A DNA stretch of 64,000 nt from an uncultured Bacteroidota bacterium. Its GTDB lineage: Bacteria; Bacteroidota; Bacteroidia; Chitinophagales; Chitinophagaceae. This document shows positions 46,982 through 54,953 of this stretch, piece after piece (position 1 is the first letter of the stretch; each line of letters begins with the position of its first letter). Under the pieces are notes generated by a model that saw nothing but the letters and a program-made list of their open reading frames with translations, made no database searches and was not told the origin of the DNA. The translations under genes and the position numbers were made by a program. The stretch is from positions 42,788 to 106,787 of the forward strand of contig CAILLK010000048.1 of the NCBI GenBank assembly GCA_903835005.1. The letters are read 5' to 3'.

Positions 46982-47431
46982 ATGAAGAAACTACTATTAA
47001 TTCTATGTCTTGGCTGCATGGCAAACCTATCCAAAGCCCAGGACGCGACCTACCAATCTGTTCAGGATAGCCATCATAAGGTGCTCGGCTATATCAAAGG
47101 AGGTACGATTACAGATGCCAAAAATAATTTTCTCGGCGAATTTAAATCTGGCAATAACGGCTCATCAGTTATTACTGATAAAAACCATAATACAATAGGC
47201 TATCTTATTCAGAGTAAAATAATACAGGATGCCAATCACAAAATGTTGGGTAATATTAATACTCAGAAGGGATCAAATATATGTACTGTAAGCGATGGGG
47301 AAGGAAAGACCCTCGGCTTTATAAATATGGAAAACGGCGCCATACAGGACATCAACCACAGCATAATAGGATATGAAATAAGCACCGAGTTAATGTGGGC
47401 TGCCCCATACTTCTTCTTCTTTAAATTCTAA
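46982..47431 (+). CDS. Small secreted repeat protein (beta-flower-like)
   Basis: A 149-residue secreted protein with a signal peptide ending SKAQ. The mature part is five to six near-repeats of about 22 residues built on 'I.D..H..LGYI' (for example 'VQDSHHKVLGYIKGG', 'ITDKNHNTIGYLI', 'IQDANHKMLGNI', 'IQDINHSIIGYEI'). This fits what is called a five-fold beta-flower protein in Bacteroidota; I name that from the repeat pattern, not from a search. The end is hydrophobic ('APYFFFFKF'). A terminator follows at once. Role unknown. Confidence 0.8.
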   Translation: MKKLLLILCLGCMANLSKAQDATYQSVQDSHHKVLGYIKGGTITDAKNNFLGEFKSGNNGSSVITDKNHNTIGYLIQSKIIQDANHKMLGNINTQKGSNICTVSDGEGKTLGFINMENGAIQDINHSIIGYEISTELMWAAPYFFFFKF

Positions 47432-47449
47432 TTTGAACTTTTATAGAGT

Positions 47450-47497
47450 AACCTCACTGATTTAGCCTTATTGTTGGTTAGTTAGTGAGGTTTTTTA
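47450..47497 (+). terminator. Terminator after the small repeat protein gene
   Basis: AACCTCACT (47450-47458) pairs with AGTGAGGTT (47484-47492), followed by a run of Ts. It lies 18 bases after the stop at 47431. Confidence 0.75.
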
Positions 47498-47527
47498 CTA
47501 CTTTGATCACTCTAAAATCAATAGCGA

Positions 47528-48454
47528 ATGATTAAACATTTTACACTTTCCATTGCTCTCTTACTTGCCGGAACTGCGTTTGCACAAATTCCCAATGCCA
47601 GTTTTGAAAACTGGACCCATACAGCAACCTCAGGCGCGGGTGGCACCGCGGGATATGACCAGCCTGTGAGCTGGGGTACTGCCAATGCATTTATTTCTAC
47701 ACTCGACTCTGTTTATACTTGTATCAAAGGCACTCCTGCACTTGTCGGTTCGTATTACATCAAACTGCTCTCTAAAGCAGTACCAATTCTAGGTGCAATT
47801 CCGGGTGTTGCAGTAACCGGAGCTATAACAGTCACTGGTACTACCTATAGTGTTTCCGGGGGCTTTCCTTTCAATTCAAGACCGGCAAATCTTACAGGCC
47901 AGTGGCAATACATGGCCAGCGGCGCAGATCAGGGCCATATAGTGGTGTTTTTATCGAAATGGAATAGTGCCCTCAATAAAAAAGATACGGTATCTTTTAC
48001 AAATTATACATTGCCTGGTATGGCAATGACATGGGCGTCGTTCTCAATCCCACTCACCTACCAGAAGGGCAGCATTCCAGATACGGCAATGATTCTTCTG
48101 GCTTCAAGTGGAACTACACCTGTTGCAGGCAGTTACCTGTCTGTTGATACTCTTCTGTTTACAGGCACTGTACCATCCGGTGTAGTAACAGTGGTTAATG
48201 ATCATGCAACAACAACTATTTATCCTAATCCGGCAAAAGACAGGGCTACCATTTATTATTACAGCCTGTTTTCGGGCCAGATGACTATTACAATCACGGA
48301 TATTGCTGGCAAAATAATCAGGCAGCAAAATTCAAGAATTGGAATTGGATCAAATGATATTCAGCTCGATCTCAGTGGGCTTATAAGAGGAAATTACCTG
48401 GTCAATATGACTGATGGCATGGGAACCGATTGCAAAAAATTAGCCATAGAATAA
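47528..48454 (+). CDS. T9SS-sorted secreted protein (PCMD-like)
   Basis: A 308-residue secreted protein with a signal peptide ending AFAQ, then 'IPNASFENWTH', the usual opening of Bacteroidota proteins with a jelly-roll/PCMD-like carbohydrate-binding domain. The final 80 residues are a type A T9SS sorting domain ('TTIYPNPAKDRATIYYYS' to 'CKKLAIE'). Surface attachment by T9SS is expected. The HMA gene starts 14 bases downstream, so the two may share a transcript. Ligand unknown. Confidence 0.85.
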   Translation: MIKHFTLSIALLLAGTAFAQIPNASFENWTHTATSGAGGTAGYDQPVSWGTANAFISTLDSVYTCIKGTPALVGSYYIKLLSKAVPILGAIPGVAVTGAITVTGTTYSVSGGFPFNSRPANLTGQWQYMASGADQGHIVVFLSKWNSALNKKDTVSFTNYTLPGMAMTWASFSIPLTYQKGSIPDTAMILLASSGTTPVAGSYLSVDTLLFTGTVPSGVVTVVNDHATTTIYPNPAKDRATIYYYSLFSGQMTITITDIAGKIIRQQNSRIGIGSNDIQLDLSGLIRGNYLVNMTDGMGTDCKKLAIE

Positions 48455-48468
48455 CTAAATCCATATTT

Positions 48469-48822
48469 ATGATGAATACCACCAAGGTTTACTTATTTAG
48501 TTTATTATTTGCTTTGCCTTTTATGGCTGCTGCTCAAACTAAAACTGAAACCATTAAAGTTGCAGGCAATTGCAGTATGTGCCAGAAACACATCGAAACT
48601 GCTGCAAAAAAAGCCGGAGCATCGGAGGCAAAATGGAATAAAAAAACCAAAGAACTGACTGTTTCATTCGATCAGTCCAAAACATCGGATGATGCTATTC
48701 AGAAAGCTGTTGCTGCTTCTGGCTACGATACCGAAAAATATGCCGGCGATGAAAAAGCATACAATGGCCTCGATGAGTGCTGTCAGTATGAAGGAAAAAA
48801 GAAAACCGGAGCGGGAAAGTAA
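48469..48822 (+). CDS. Periplasmic heavy-metal-associated (HMA) domain protein
   Basis: A 117-residue exported protein. The signal peptide ends AAAQ (about residue 23), then comes one HMA ferredoxin-like domain with metal-binding C35-S-M-C38 in 'VAGNCSMCQKHIETAAKKAG' and 'ELTVSFDQSKTSDDAIQKAVAASGYDTE'. A later Cys pair lies in 'LDECCQYE'. It probably binds Cu(I) or another soft metal in the periplasm. I chose the ATG at 48469 rather than an upstream one at 48430, because the latter overlaps the previous gene and spoils the signal peptide. Next comes a Cys/His-rich small protein. Confidence 0.85.
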   Translation: MMNTTKVYLFSLLFALPFMAAAQTKTETIKVAGNCSMCQKHIETAAKKAGASEAKWNKKTKELTVSFDQSKTSDDAIQKAVAASGYDTEKYAGDEKAYNGLDECCQYEGKKKTGAGK

Positions 48823-48924
48823 ATACTGATATTGATATCATTTACTCTTGGTTAATGAATTTATTTTTATTGTTCATACCAGCTTTTGCACTTAAATTGT
48901 GAATTCATTTAAAAACTGAAAATA

Positions 48925-49155
48925 ATGAAAACTGTAAAAATCATGATCGCTGCCGTTCTTATCGCAGCATCTTTTAGTCAGGCCGCCAAGGCGCAGGACA
49001 AGCAGAAAACAGAAACTAAAAGTACTACGTCTGTTACTAAGCTGAAAGACCACAAATGCAATGCCAAATGCAACGCCGCTGCACATAACTATGTTCATGG
49101 CGAGAAAGGGCATGTATGCACCGACGCCTACAAAAAGACAACTAAGAAAGCTTAG
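48925..49155 (+). CDS. Small secreted Cys/His-rich protein
   Basis: A 76-residue exported protein with a signal peptide ending AKAQ. The mature region is about 52 residues, Lys/Thr-rich, with 'DHKCNAKCNAAAHNYVHGEKGHVC' carrying three Cys and four His, a likely metal site. It lies 102 bases downstream of the HMA protein on the same strand and is followed by a terminator, so it ends that transcription unit. I do not recognise a named family. Confidence 0.72.
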   Translation: MKTVKIMIAAVLIAASFSQAAKAQDKQKTETKSTTSVTKLKDHKCNAKCNAAAHNYVHGEKGHVCTDAYKKTTKKA

Positions 49156-49179
49156 TACATAACAAAATAATTTCATTTC

Positions 49180-49207
49180 AGAGACCTTGAATGAGGCCTC
49201 TTTTTTT
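49180..49207 (+). terminator. Terminator after the Cys/His-rich protein gene
   Basis: AGAGACCT (49180-49187) pairs with AGGCCTCT (one mismatch), with loop TGAATG and a T8 run straight after. It lies 24 bases after the stop at 49155. Confidence 0.65.
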
Positions 49208-49216
49208 ATATAGTCA

Positions 49217-49258
49217 CTGATGTAAAAACATCAGGCGCTCTTCGGTTATCGCCTTTTT
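49217..49258. terminator. Two further hairpins, possible back-up terminator
   Basis: CTGATGT-AAAA-ACATCAG (49217-49234) is a perfect seven-pair hairpin. AGGCG (49233-49237) can pair with CGCCT (49250-49254), followed by T4. They lie between the small protein gene and the convergent radC gene. Confidence 0.45.
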
Positions 49259-49289
49259 ATCTGAAAAAAATTCGGTCCGCAGGATTGTA

Positions 49290-49979
49290 TCACATATACC
49301 CCTCATCGCTCATACTCAGAAATTCATTCCCTGCAATAATCAGGTGGTCCAGCAGCCTGATCTCCATCAGGGCAGCGCCTTCTTTCAGTTTTGCGGTCAG
49401 GTATTTATCCGCATCGCTGGGCTTCTTACTGCCAGATGGGTGATTGTGGGCTATTATAATCTGGTTGGAGTTATACAAAAGGCAGTTCTTCAGTATCATA
49501 CGCACATCTACTACAGTGGCCGTAATACCCCCGCTGCTAATCAGTTCCGTCTTCAGTATTTTACTGGCCTGGTTCAGGTACACAACACAGAAAACTTCAT
49601 GATTCAGGTCCTGTAGCATAGGCATAATAATGCTCACGGCTTCAGTACTCTTGTTTATTTTCTTACGCTCTATACCCTCCCCTATCTGCCGGCGGCGGCC
49701 CAGTTCCATAGCGGCGCAAATCGTTATTGCTTTCGCATCGCCAATCCCCTTGATTTTCCGCAGCTCCTGTATGCTCAGCCTGCCCAGCTCGCGCAGGTTA
49801 TTGCCCGCCAGTGCCAGCACATCACTGGCCAGGTCCATCGCCGATTTTTCCCTGTTACCACTTGCAATAAGTATAGTAAGCAACTCCACGTCTGTGAGTG
49901 CGGATGCGCCTTTTGCCAGCATCCGTTCTCGGGGCTGTTCTTCTTCGCTCCAGTTTTTTATGGTCTTTTGGTCACTCAT
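49290..49979 (-). CDS. radC: RadC family JAB-domain protein
   Basis: A 229-residue protein of normal RadC length. An N-terminal helix-hairpin-helix region ('LGRLSIQELRKIKGIGDAKAITICAAMELGRR') is followed by a JAMM/MPN+ domain with the Zn ligands in 'IIAHNHPSGSKKPSDAD' (HxHxnSxxD) and a Glu in 'HEVFCVVYLN'. Originally named for DNA repair; that role is disputed and family members are often found on mobile elements. Here it sits divergent to bshC, in a housekeeping setting. Cytoplasmic. Confidence 0.95.
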   Translation of the reverse strand: MSDQKTIKNWSEEEQPRERMLAKGASALTDVELLTILIASGNREKSAMDLASDVLALAGNNLRELGRLSIQELRKIKGIGDAKAITICAAMELGRRRQIGEGIERKKINKSTEAVSIIMPMLQDLNHEVFCVVYLNQASKILKTELISSGGITATVVDVRMILKNCLLYNSNQIIIAHNHPSGSKKPSDADKYLTAKLKEGAALMEIRLLDHLIIAGNEFLSMSDEGYM

Positions 49980-50092
49980 TTGAAATGCTGAAAATAAACT
50001 TTTTTCCGTTTCAGATTATTGTTATAAAAAATTCCATTCTGTCTATCACCACAAGGTATTGTTGTAATGATATTATTATCAGGTCTTCAGAG

Positions 50093-50100
50093 TAACTTTG
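50093..50100 (+). promoter_or_regulatory. -7 promoter element of bshC
   Basis: TAACTTTG (TAnnTTTG) ends 18 bases before the TTG start of bshC, and no ATG lies between, which supports TTG as the start. Confidence 0.48.
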
Positions 50101-50118
50101 CACACTAAATAAAACAAT

Positions 50119-51720
50119 TTGGCTAACATTTATTCGTATGTGCCTTATAAAGAAACCGGGTATTTTTCCCGCCTGGTTACAGATTATCTCAGCGGGCATC
50201 CGGATACCCGGCCATTTTATGATTTTACTCCCGATGCCAGCGGAATTGCCAGGGCTATCGGGCAACGAAGGAATTATCCGGTAAACCGGGAAGTTCTGGT
50301 TAACACCCTGAAACGGCAATATTCCGGATTGAGCCATTCTGAAAAAACAGAAGAAAATATCCGGCTACTCAGCCATCAAAACACCTTTACCATTTGCACT
50401 GCCCATCAGCCAAATCTGCTCACGGGCTATTTATACTTTATTTATAAAATTATCCACGCCATAAAACTTGCTGAAGAATTAAGTAATCTATATCCCGGCA
50501 ATCACTTTGTTCCGGTTTACTACATGGGGTCCGAAGACAATGATATTGATGAATTGGGCACTTTCAGATTTCGCGGAGATAAGTTTGTATGGGATGGTAG
50601 TGGCCAATCTGGTGCTGTAGGCCGTATGGATACTGCTGGCCTGAAGCCGTTGATCAACTCACTGTTTAAACAATTTGGCCCTCCGGGCAAAAACTGTGAT
50701 GACCTCCTCGAAATAATTACAGAGGCTTACGCGAAACAGAAAACGATTGGAGCCGCAACTCAATACCTTGTCAATGCATTGTTTGGTCGCTTTGGGTTGG
50801 TAGTTCTCGATCCGGACGATGCAGAATTCAAAAAAAGCTTCGTTCCGGTAATGGAAGATGAACTACTGAACAAGGCTTCTTACCCGGTAATTACCGGCCA
50901 GATAGAAAAGCTGGGGGAGCATTACAAAATACAAGCCCATCCCAGGGAGATTAACCTCTTTTATCTTGCCGATCAGTTGCGCGAAAGAATAGAGAGAAAT
51001 GGAGAAAAATGGGTGGTGCTCAATACCGCCATAGAGTGGACAAAAAACGAATTACTTAAAGAACTGAATGAACATCCCGAGCGGTTCAGCCCAAATGTTA
51101 TGCTCCGTGGCCTGTACCAGGAAACTATTCTGCCAAACGCAGTATTCATTGGTGGTGGTGCCGAAGTAGCTTACTGGCTGCAGTTGAAACCCCTGTTTGA
51201 ACATTATAAGGTATTCTATCCCGCTGTGCATCTGCGTCAATCAGTAATGTGGGTAGAAAACAGGGAAACTAAATTAAGAGAAAAGCTGGATTTCAGCATC
51301 AAAGATATTTTCAGGCCGGAACCCGATCTGCAAAAATATTTTGTTGCAAATCATGCTGCTGCTGATTGGCAAACCGGGATCGAACTCCAGGCTATTGAAT
51401 CCGTTTTTAGCACTTTAAAAGCAAAAGCATCGGCTGCAGATAGTACACTGGGTCCGGCAGCCGAAGCGGTAATAACTAAAATGAGATACCAGTTGCAATT
51501 ATTGGAGAAAAAAATGCTTCGCGCAGAAAAGAAAAAAATGCAGGTGCAGATGGATAGAATTACCAGCTTGAAAAATGCACTTTTCCCGGCAGGCGGGCTC
51601 CAGGAGCGGATAGAGAACTTCATGGATTACTGGTTGATTCATGGAAGTAACTTTATAGATACACTCAAAAATGGCATGCACCCTCTTGAGCCACAATTTA
51701 TGATTATAGAATCTGAATAA
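50119..51720 (+). CDS. bshC: Bacillithiol synthase BshC
   Basis: Last step of bacillithiol synthesis: adds cysteine to GlcN-malate. The 533-residue protein matches the family in length. Motifs are 'YKETGYFSRLVTDYLSGHP' near the start, 'TICTAHQPNLLTGYLYFIYKI' and 'VPVYYMGSEDNDIDELGTF' in the nucleotide-binding-like core, and a C-terminal coiled coil ('QLQLLEKKMLRAEKKKMQVQM') with 'PLEPQFMIIE' at the end. The start is TTG at 50119; the first in-frame ATG is deep inside the core. Divergent from radC. bshA lies at 25551. Confidence 0.95.
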   Translation: MANIYSYVPYKETGYFSRLVTDYLSGHPDTRPFYDFTPDASGIARAIGQRRNYPVNREVLVNTLKRQYSGLSHSEKTEENIRLLSHQNTFTICTAHQPNLLTGYLYFIYKIIHAIKLAEELSNLYPGNHFVPVYYMGSEDNDIDELGTFRFRGDKFVWDGSGQSGAVGRMDTAGLKPLINSLFKQFGPPGKNCDDLLEIITEAYAKQKTIGAATQYLVNALFGRFGLVVLDPDDAEFKKSFVPVMEDELLNKASYPVITGQIEKLGEHYKIQAHPREINLFYLADQLRERIERNGEKWVVLNTAIEWTKNELLKELNEHPERFSPNVMLRGLYQETILPNAVFIGGGAEVAYWLQLKPLFEHYKVFYPAVHLRQSVMWVENRETKLREKLDFSIKDIFRPEPDLQKYFVANHAAADWQTGIELQAIESVFSTLKAKASAADSTLGPAAEAVITKMRYQLQLLEKKMLRAEKKKMQVQMDRITSLKNALFPAGGLQERIENFMDYWLIHGSNFIDTLKNGMHPLEPQFMIIESE

Positions 51721-51745
51721 TGAATCGGTACTCTTTCTTATAAAA

Positions 51746-53197
51746 TTACTCCATTAAAGCTGGATAACTGATAACCTTATAGCTTGAAGTTGTATCTAGC
51801 TGAAAATAAAAGGGGTTCAGCCTGCCGAATGGCCGCTTTTCCCAGCACCCTAATAGCGTGTCCTTACTGCTGGTGTTAAACGATTGTATTTCATCCGGGT
51901 TGAGAAAAATAAACGTACGTTGCGGATTTTCACCCTTTGTTTTCGACAGGAAAATACTTTCCACGGGTGCACCCCAGTTCATCAGAAGCATACTATCAAC
52001 ATTTCGGGGAAGGTTTGTAATTATCGCCTTGGCAATATTCTTTACCTTCATCTGTTCATTGATTCTTTCAAGCACTTCTACGCGATTGATAAAGGTCGGG
52101 GCAGCATGAAGGATATAACTGGTGCGAACAATAAAAAGAATAAAAAGGAGCATAATCCCCGTTTTCTTTCTGATAGAGGGTAAAATAAAATAAACAAACG
52201 ATGCACAGCAGATTACAGTCATCGGCATATATTCACTTTCTATATAAAATACATTTGAATGCTCATCCCTGAATGTAATACAGACAAGTAATAAATAACC
52301 TGCGGCAGATAACAGGCTAATTAAAGCCAGCAGATATTTCCTCCTTATTACTAAAGCAATAAGCCCGGAAATAAACAATACTGCAAATAGCCAGTAATTA
52401 GTCAGGCAGCTGTGCAGGAAGAATTGCAACTGTCGTGAATTAATAATGTCCCTTAGCAGCGAAACCCGGAAACCGGTAACTTGCTCCATTTTGGTGCTGT
52501 CATAGCCGGAATGCATACCTACATATAATTTATAAATCACCAGCCCAAAGAGAACTAGAGTATAAATAACAGTTTGGTGCCTTGTAAAAGGCCAGTTTAT
52601 CTTCCCGATCCGGAAAAAGAACCATAAAAATAACGCTTCAGAAACTATAAGAGGATGGGTAAAGATGGCCAGGTAAAAGGAAACCAGGAATAGCGGCACC
52701 GCAATTATTGATGTGATTTGCTTCCTTGCAACAAAAAAATTGATTGCATAAACAAGCAGGAGCCATGCTGTGCCCTGATGCACCTCATTATTCGGCCAGT
52801 AAAATGTAGCGCTGGCAAACAACGTAAGATATAAGCCGAATAATATGGCCAGGTTATATTCCCTGAATCTGAATACCAGCAATAATACCACAGCAAGAAA
52901 AAACAGGTTGAAAGATGCGGAATAGAGCATCATTACCCATTGTAGCGGCAGATGCAATCTGTACCCCAATACAGGCAGCACCTGTGTTATGAAAGAGCCA
53001 TAACGATGCTCCTCAATATGGAAATGGCCATCGTTTATTATCAGGAATAAATTATGCGGCCCGTCCAGAAACAACATCCTTTCCTTGTAAAATACAACAG
53101 AAAAGACCAGCAGCAATCCTGTCATTATCACAGACAATATTGCTCCTGCTCTCAGGTTGTTGTAACCATACGATTCAGATGAGGTCTTTTCCGGCAT
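51746..53197 (-). CDS. Polytopic membrane protein, possible GT-C-like fold
   Basis: A 483-residue inner-membrane protein with about eleven hydrophobic helices between residues 17 and 375 and a C-terminal soluble part of about 105 residues. An early loop has 'DGPHNLFLIINDGHFHIEEHRYGSFITQ', which carries Asp, Glu and His residues in the position where GT-C enzymes keep catalytic acids, and 'FYWPNNEVHQGTAWLL' follows. This suggests but does not prove a lipid-linked glycosyltransferase. It is convergent with bshC (25-base gap). I do not recognise a named family. Confidence 0.75.
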   Translation of the reverse strand: MPEKTSSESYGYNNLRAGAILSVIMTGLLLVFSVVFYKERMLFLDGPHNLFLIINDGHFHIEEHRYGSFITQVLPVLGYRLHLPLQWVMMLYSASFNLFFLAVVLLLVFRFREYNLAILFGLYLTLFASATFYWPNNEVHQGTAWLLLVYAINFFVARKQITSIIAVPLFLVSFYLAIFTHPLIVSEALFLWFFFRIGKINWPFTRHQTVIYTLVLFGLVIYKLYVGMHSGYDSTKMEQVTGFRVSLLRDIINSRQLQFFLHSCLTNYWLFAVLFISGLIALVIRRKYLLALISLLSAAGYLLLVCITFRDEHSNVFYIESEYMPMTVICCASFVYFILPSIRKKTGIMLLFILFIVRTSYILHAAPTFINRVEVLERINEQMKVKNIAKAIITNLPRNVDSMLLMNWGAPVESIFLSKTKGENPQRTFIFLNPDEIQSFNTSSKDTLLGCWEKRPFGRLNPFYFQLDTTSSYKVISYPALME

Positions 53198-53312
53198 CGG
53201 ATGTAAATGTAAATATTTATAACCCTATTCATAGACTTAGAAACAGAGAAAGATTTTTGCCGGTCATTAAAATTTACCTTGTTTTTTTTTAACAGGCATG
53301 ATTTTTGTACAG

Positions 53313-53320
53313 TATATTTG
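53313..53320 (+). promoter_or_regulatory. -7 promoter element of the first barrel gene
   Basis: TATATTTG (TAnnTTTG), 17 bases before the chosen ATG at 53337. An in-frame ATG at 53298 lies upstream of it and is therefore unlikely to be used. Confidence 0.48.
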
Positions 53321-53336
53321 CTCAAAAATTACTCAT

Positions 53337-53966
53337 ATGAAAAGCACGCTTATTACCACAGTATTTTCAGCAGCTGTATTATTGTCTGTTGCCGCTCATG
53401 CACAGATTCCGGTAGTTTCAAAAGTTACTAAAGCTTTACCTAAAGTAACATTGGGCCTGAAAGTGGGCGCTAATTTTCAGGACCTGAACAGTAATTCCAC
53501 TTTCCAGAATTCTTACAAAGGCGGTGTTGTTGGCGGTGCTTTTGTGGGCATTACAAAAAATAAAATGGGCGTTCAGGTTGAAGGACTTATTAAAACTGTA
53601 AAATATGCTATAAGCGACGAATTACTGCAAAAAAACCAGAGTAGCGATGTAAATACCGTTAACCTCGATGTCCCAGTTTTATTTGAGTACAGATTTCTTC
53701 CCCGGCTCTGGGTACAGATAGGCCCGCAGTTCAGCAGCCTTTTATCTGCTAAAAACGGCAGCACCGATGTTAAGAATAGTTTTAAAACTACCGATTATTC
53801 TGGTATTTTAGGCCTTCAGGCTATCTTACCCCTTCATTTCATAGTAGGTGCCCGCTATGTTCTTGGCTTCACAGATATTAACAGCCATGACCTGAGTACA
53901 AGTCTTGGCACGGAAGCCTGGCACAACCGGTCATTCCAGATTTATGCTGGCTGGAGATTCCTGTAA
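53337..53966 (+). CDS. Outer-membrane beta-barrel protein (OMP_b-brl_2 type)
   Basis: A 209-residue outer-membrane protein with a signal peptide ending AHAQ, then 'KVTLGLKVGANFQDLNSNS', 'GGAFVGITKNKMGVQVEGLIKT', 'LDVPVLFEYRFLPRLWVQIGPQFS', 'VGARYVLGFTDINS' and a C-terminal strand ending WRFL. These alternating strands fit the eight-stranded PorT/OmpA-like barrels of Bacteroidota. The chosen ATG fits the signal peptide and the promoter. A paralog follows directly, with its own promoter. Function unknown. Confidence 0.88.
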   Translation: MKSTLITTVFSAAVLLSVAAHAQIPVVSKVTKALPKVTLGLKVGANFQDLNSNSTFQNSYKGGVVGGAFVGITKNKMGVQVEGLIKTVKYAISDELLQKNQSSDVNTVNLDVPVLFEYRFLPRLWVQIGPQFSSLLSAKNGSTDVKNSFKTTDYSGILGLQAILPLHFIVGARYVLGFTDINSHDLSTSLGTEAWHNRSFQIYAGWRFL

Positions 53967-53993
53967 TTTCTATATTCAGCAATTTAAATAGTA

Positions 53994-54001
53994 TACTTTT
54001 G
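53994..54001 (+). promoter_or_regulatory. -7 promoter element of the second barrel gene
   Basis: TACTTTTG, an exact TAnnTTTG, 20 bases before the ATG at 54021. Confidence 0.5.
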
Positions 54002-54020
54002 CACCAAATTTCTACTATTT

Positions 54021-54656
54021 ATGAAGCTTAGGTTATTTATTCCTTACTTGTTAATGTCCTTTCTGTTTGTGCCTGCTGCTCAGTGCCAGGTGGCCGGTGA
54101 GTTATTTCATCCTGCCGATTCCACTGCGCCAAAGCCTTATTTTGGCATTAAGGCAGGTGTAAATATGCAGTCTATTACAGGTGCCGATTGGGTTTCAGGT
54201 TATAATACCGGCTTTTCAGGTGGTTTTTTTGCCGGCTTGCATAAAAACAGGATTGGTGTAAGGCTGGAAATACTGGCAAGTACTACACACTACAAATCGA
54301 AGATAAGTATTGATACGGATGGCAATATCGGCGACTTCAATGTAACCTACCTTAATGTCCCGCTGTTGCTTGATTATACCATTATCCGCAATCATCTGTC
54401 TCTGCAAGTCGGGCCTCAATACAGCAACATGGTATCTGTCTCTAAAAATTCACAACTGTATGCCGACCCTAAGGTATTATATAAGTCAGGCGAATTTGCC
54501 GGGGTTATCGGGTTGGAGGCAAATTTACCTCATAAGATAATTGTTGGAGCCAGATACAATTATTGCTTTACCAATATGAATAACCAGGCTACCACTTCAA
54601 CTGAAACGTGGCAAAACACATCACTCCAGGTATATATTGGCTACTGCGTCAAATAG
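54021..54656 (+). CDS. Outer-membrane beta-barrel protein, paralog of upstream gene
   Basis: A 211-residue outer-membrane protein with a signal peptide ending AQCQ. Then 'PYFGIKAGVNMQSITGADW', 'GFFAGLHKNRIGVRLEILAST', 'YLNVPLLLDYTIIRNHLSLQVGPQYSNM' and 'KIIVGARYNYCFTNMNN', ending in an aromatic strand. It aligns with the upstream barrel motif by motif (for example LQVGPQYS against VQIGPQFS), so the pair is a tandem duplication. Separate promoter elements suggest independent regulation. Function unknown. Confidence 0.88.
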   Translation: MKLRLFIPYLLMSFLFVPAAQCQVAGELFHPADSTAPKPYFGIKAGVNMQSITGADWVSGYNTGFSGGFFAGLHKNRIGVRLEILASTTHYKSKISIDTDGNIGDFNVTYLNVPLLLDYTIIRNHLSLQVGPQYSNMVSVSKNSQLYADPKVLYKSGEFAGVIGLEANLPHKIIVGARYNYCFTNMNNQATTSTETWQNTSLQVYIGYCVK

Positions 54657-54953
54657 TAATGAAGCGTGAGAATGAATCATTCGTGAGCTCACTGGCGCCG
54701 CATATTTTCTCAATCAGGGAATGACAACTGCAATACAATTCAGGCTGAATTTCTTAAAATAAATGGCTTATAGTCGGAAGAGACAGATGGTTAGGACATC
54801 CATACTTCTTCGATCCGCCGCAGGAGGAAGTAAGCGTAAGCACAAGAATGGCTATAACCGGGGCATAGCGCCTGAATTTTAAGAATAGCTGCATACAGTA
54901 TAATTATGAATAGTAAAAAGCTCGTTTAACTTTGTACGAAGATAGTAAAAATT
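54657..54953. other. Gene-free region rich in palindromes
   Basis: A 297-base stretch. It contains the near-palindrome GAATGA-A-TCATTC (about 54669-54681), the perfect ten-base palindrome GTGAGCTCAC (around 54684), a hairpin ACTTCTTC with GAGGAAGT (about 54804-54831), and two long-range inverted repeats: TTCTTAAAAT (54751) with ATTTTAAGAA (54876), and AATTCAGGC (54737) with GCCTGAATT (54870). No ORF is convincing. The density suggests a structured leader or an old inserted element. Confidence 0.45.
54927..54934 (+). promoter_or_regulatory. -7 promoter element of the Mur ligase gene
   Basis: TAACTTTG (TAnnTTTG), 19 bases before the ATG at 54954. It could also serve the exonuclease gene, which follows the Mur ligase by eight bases. 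Confidence 0.48.
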
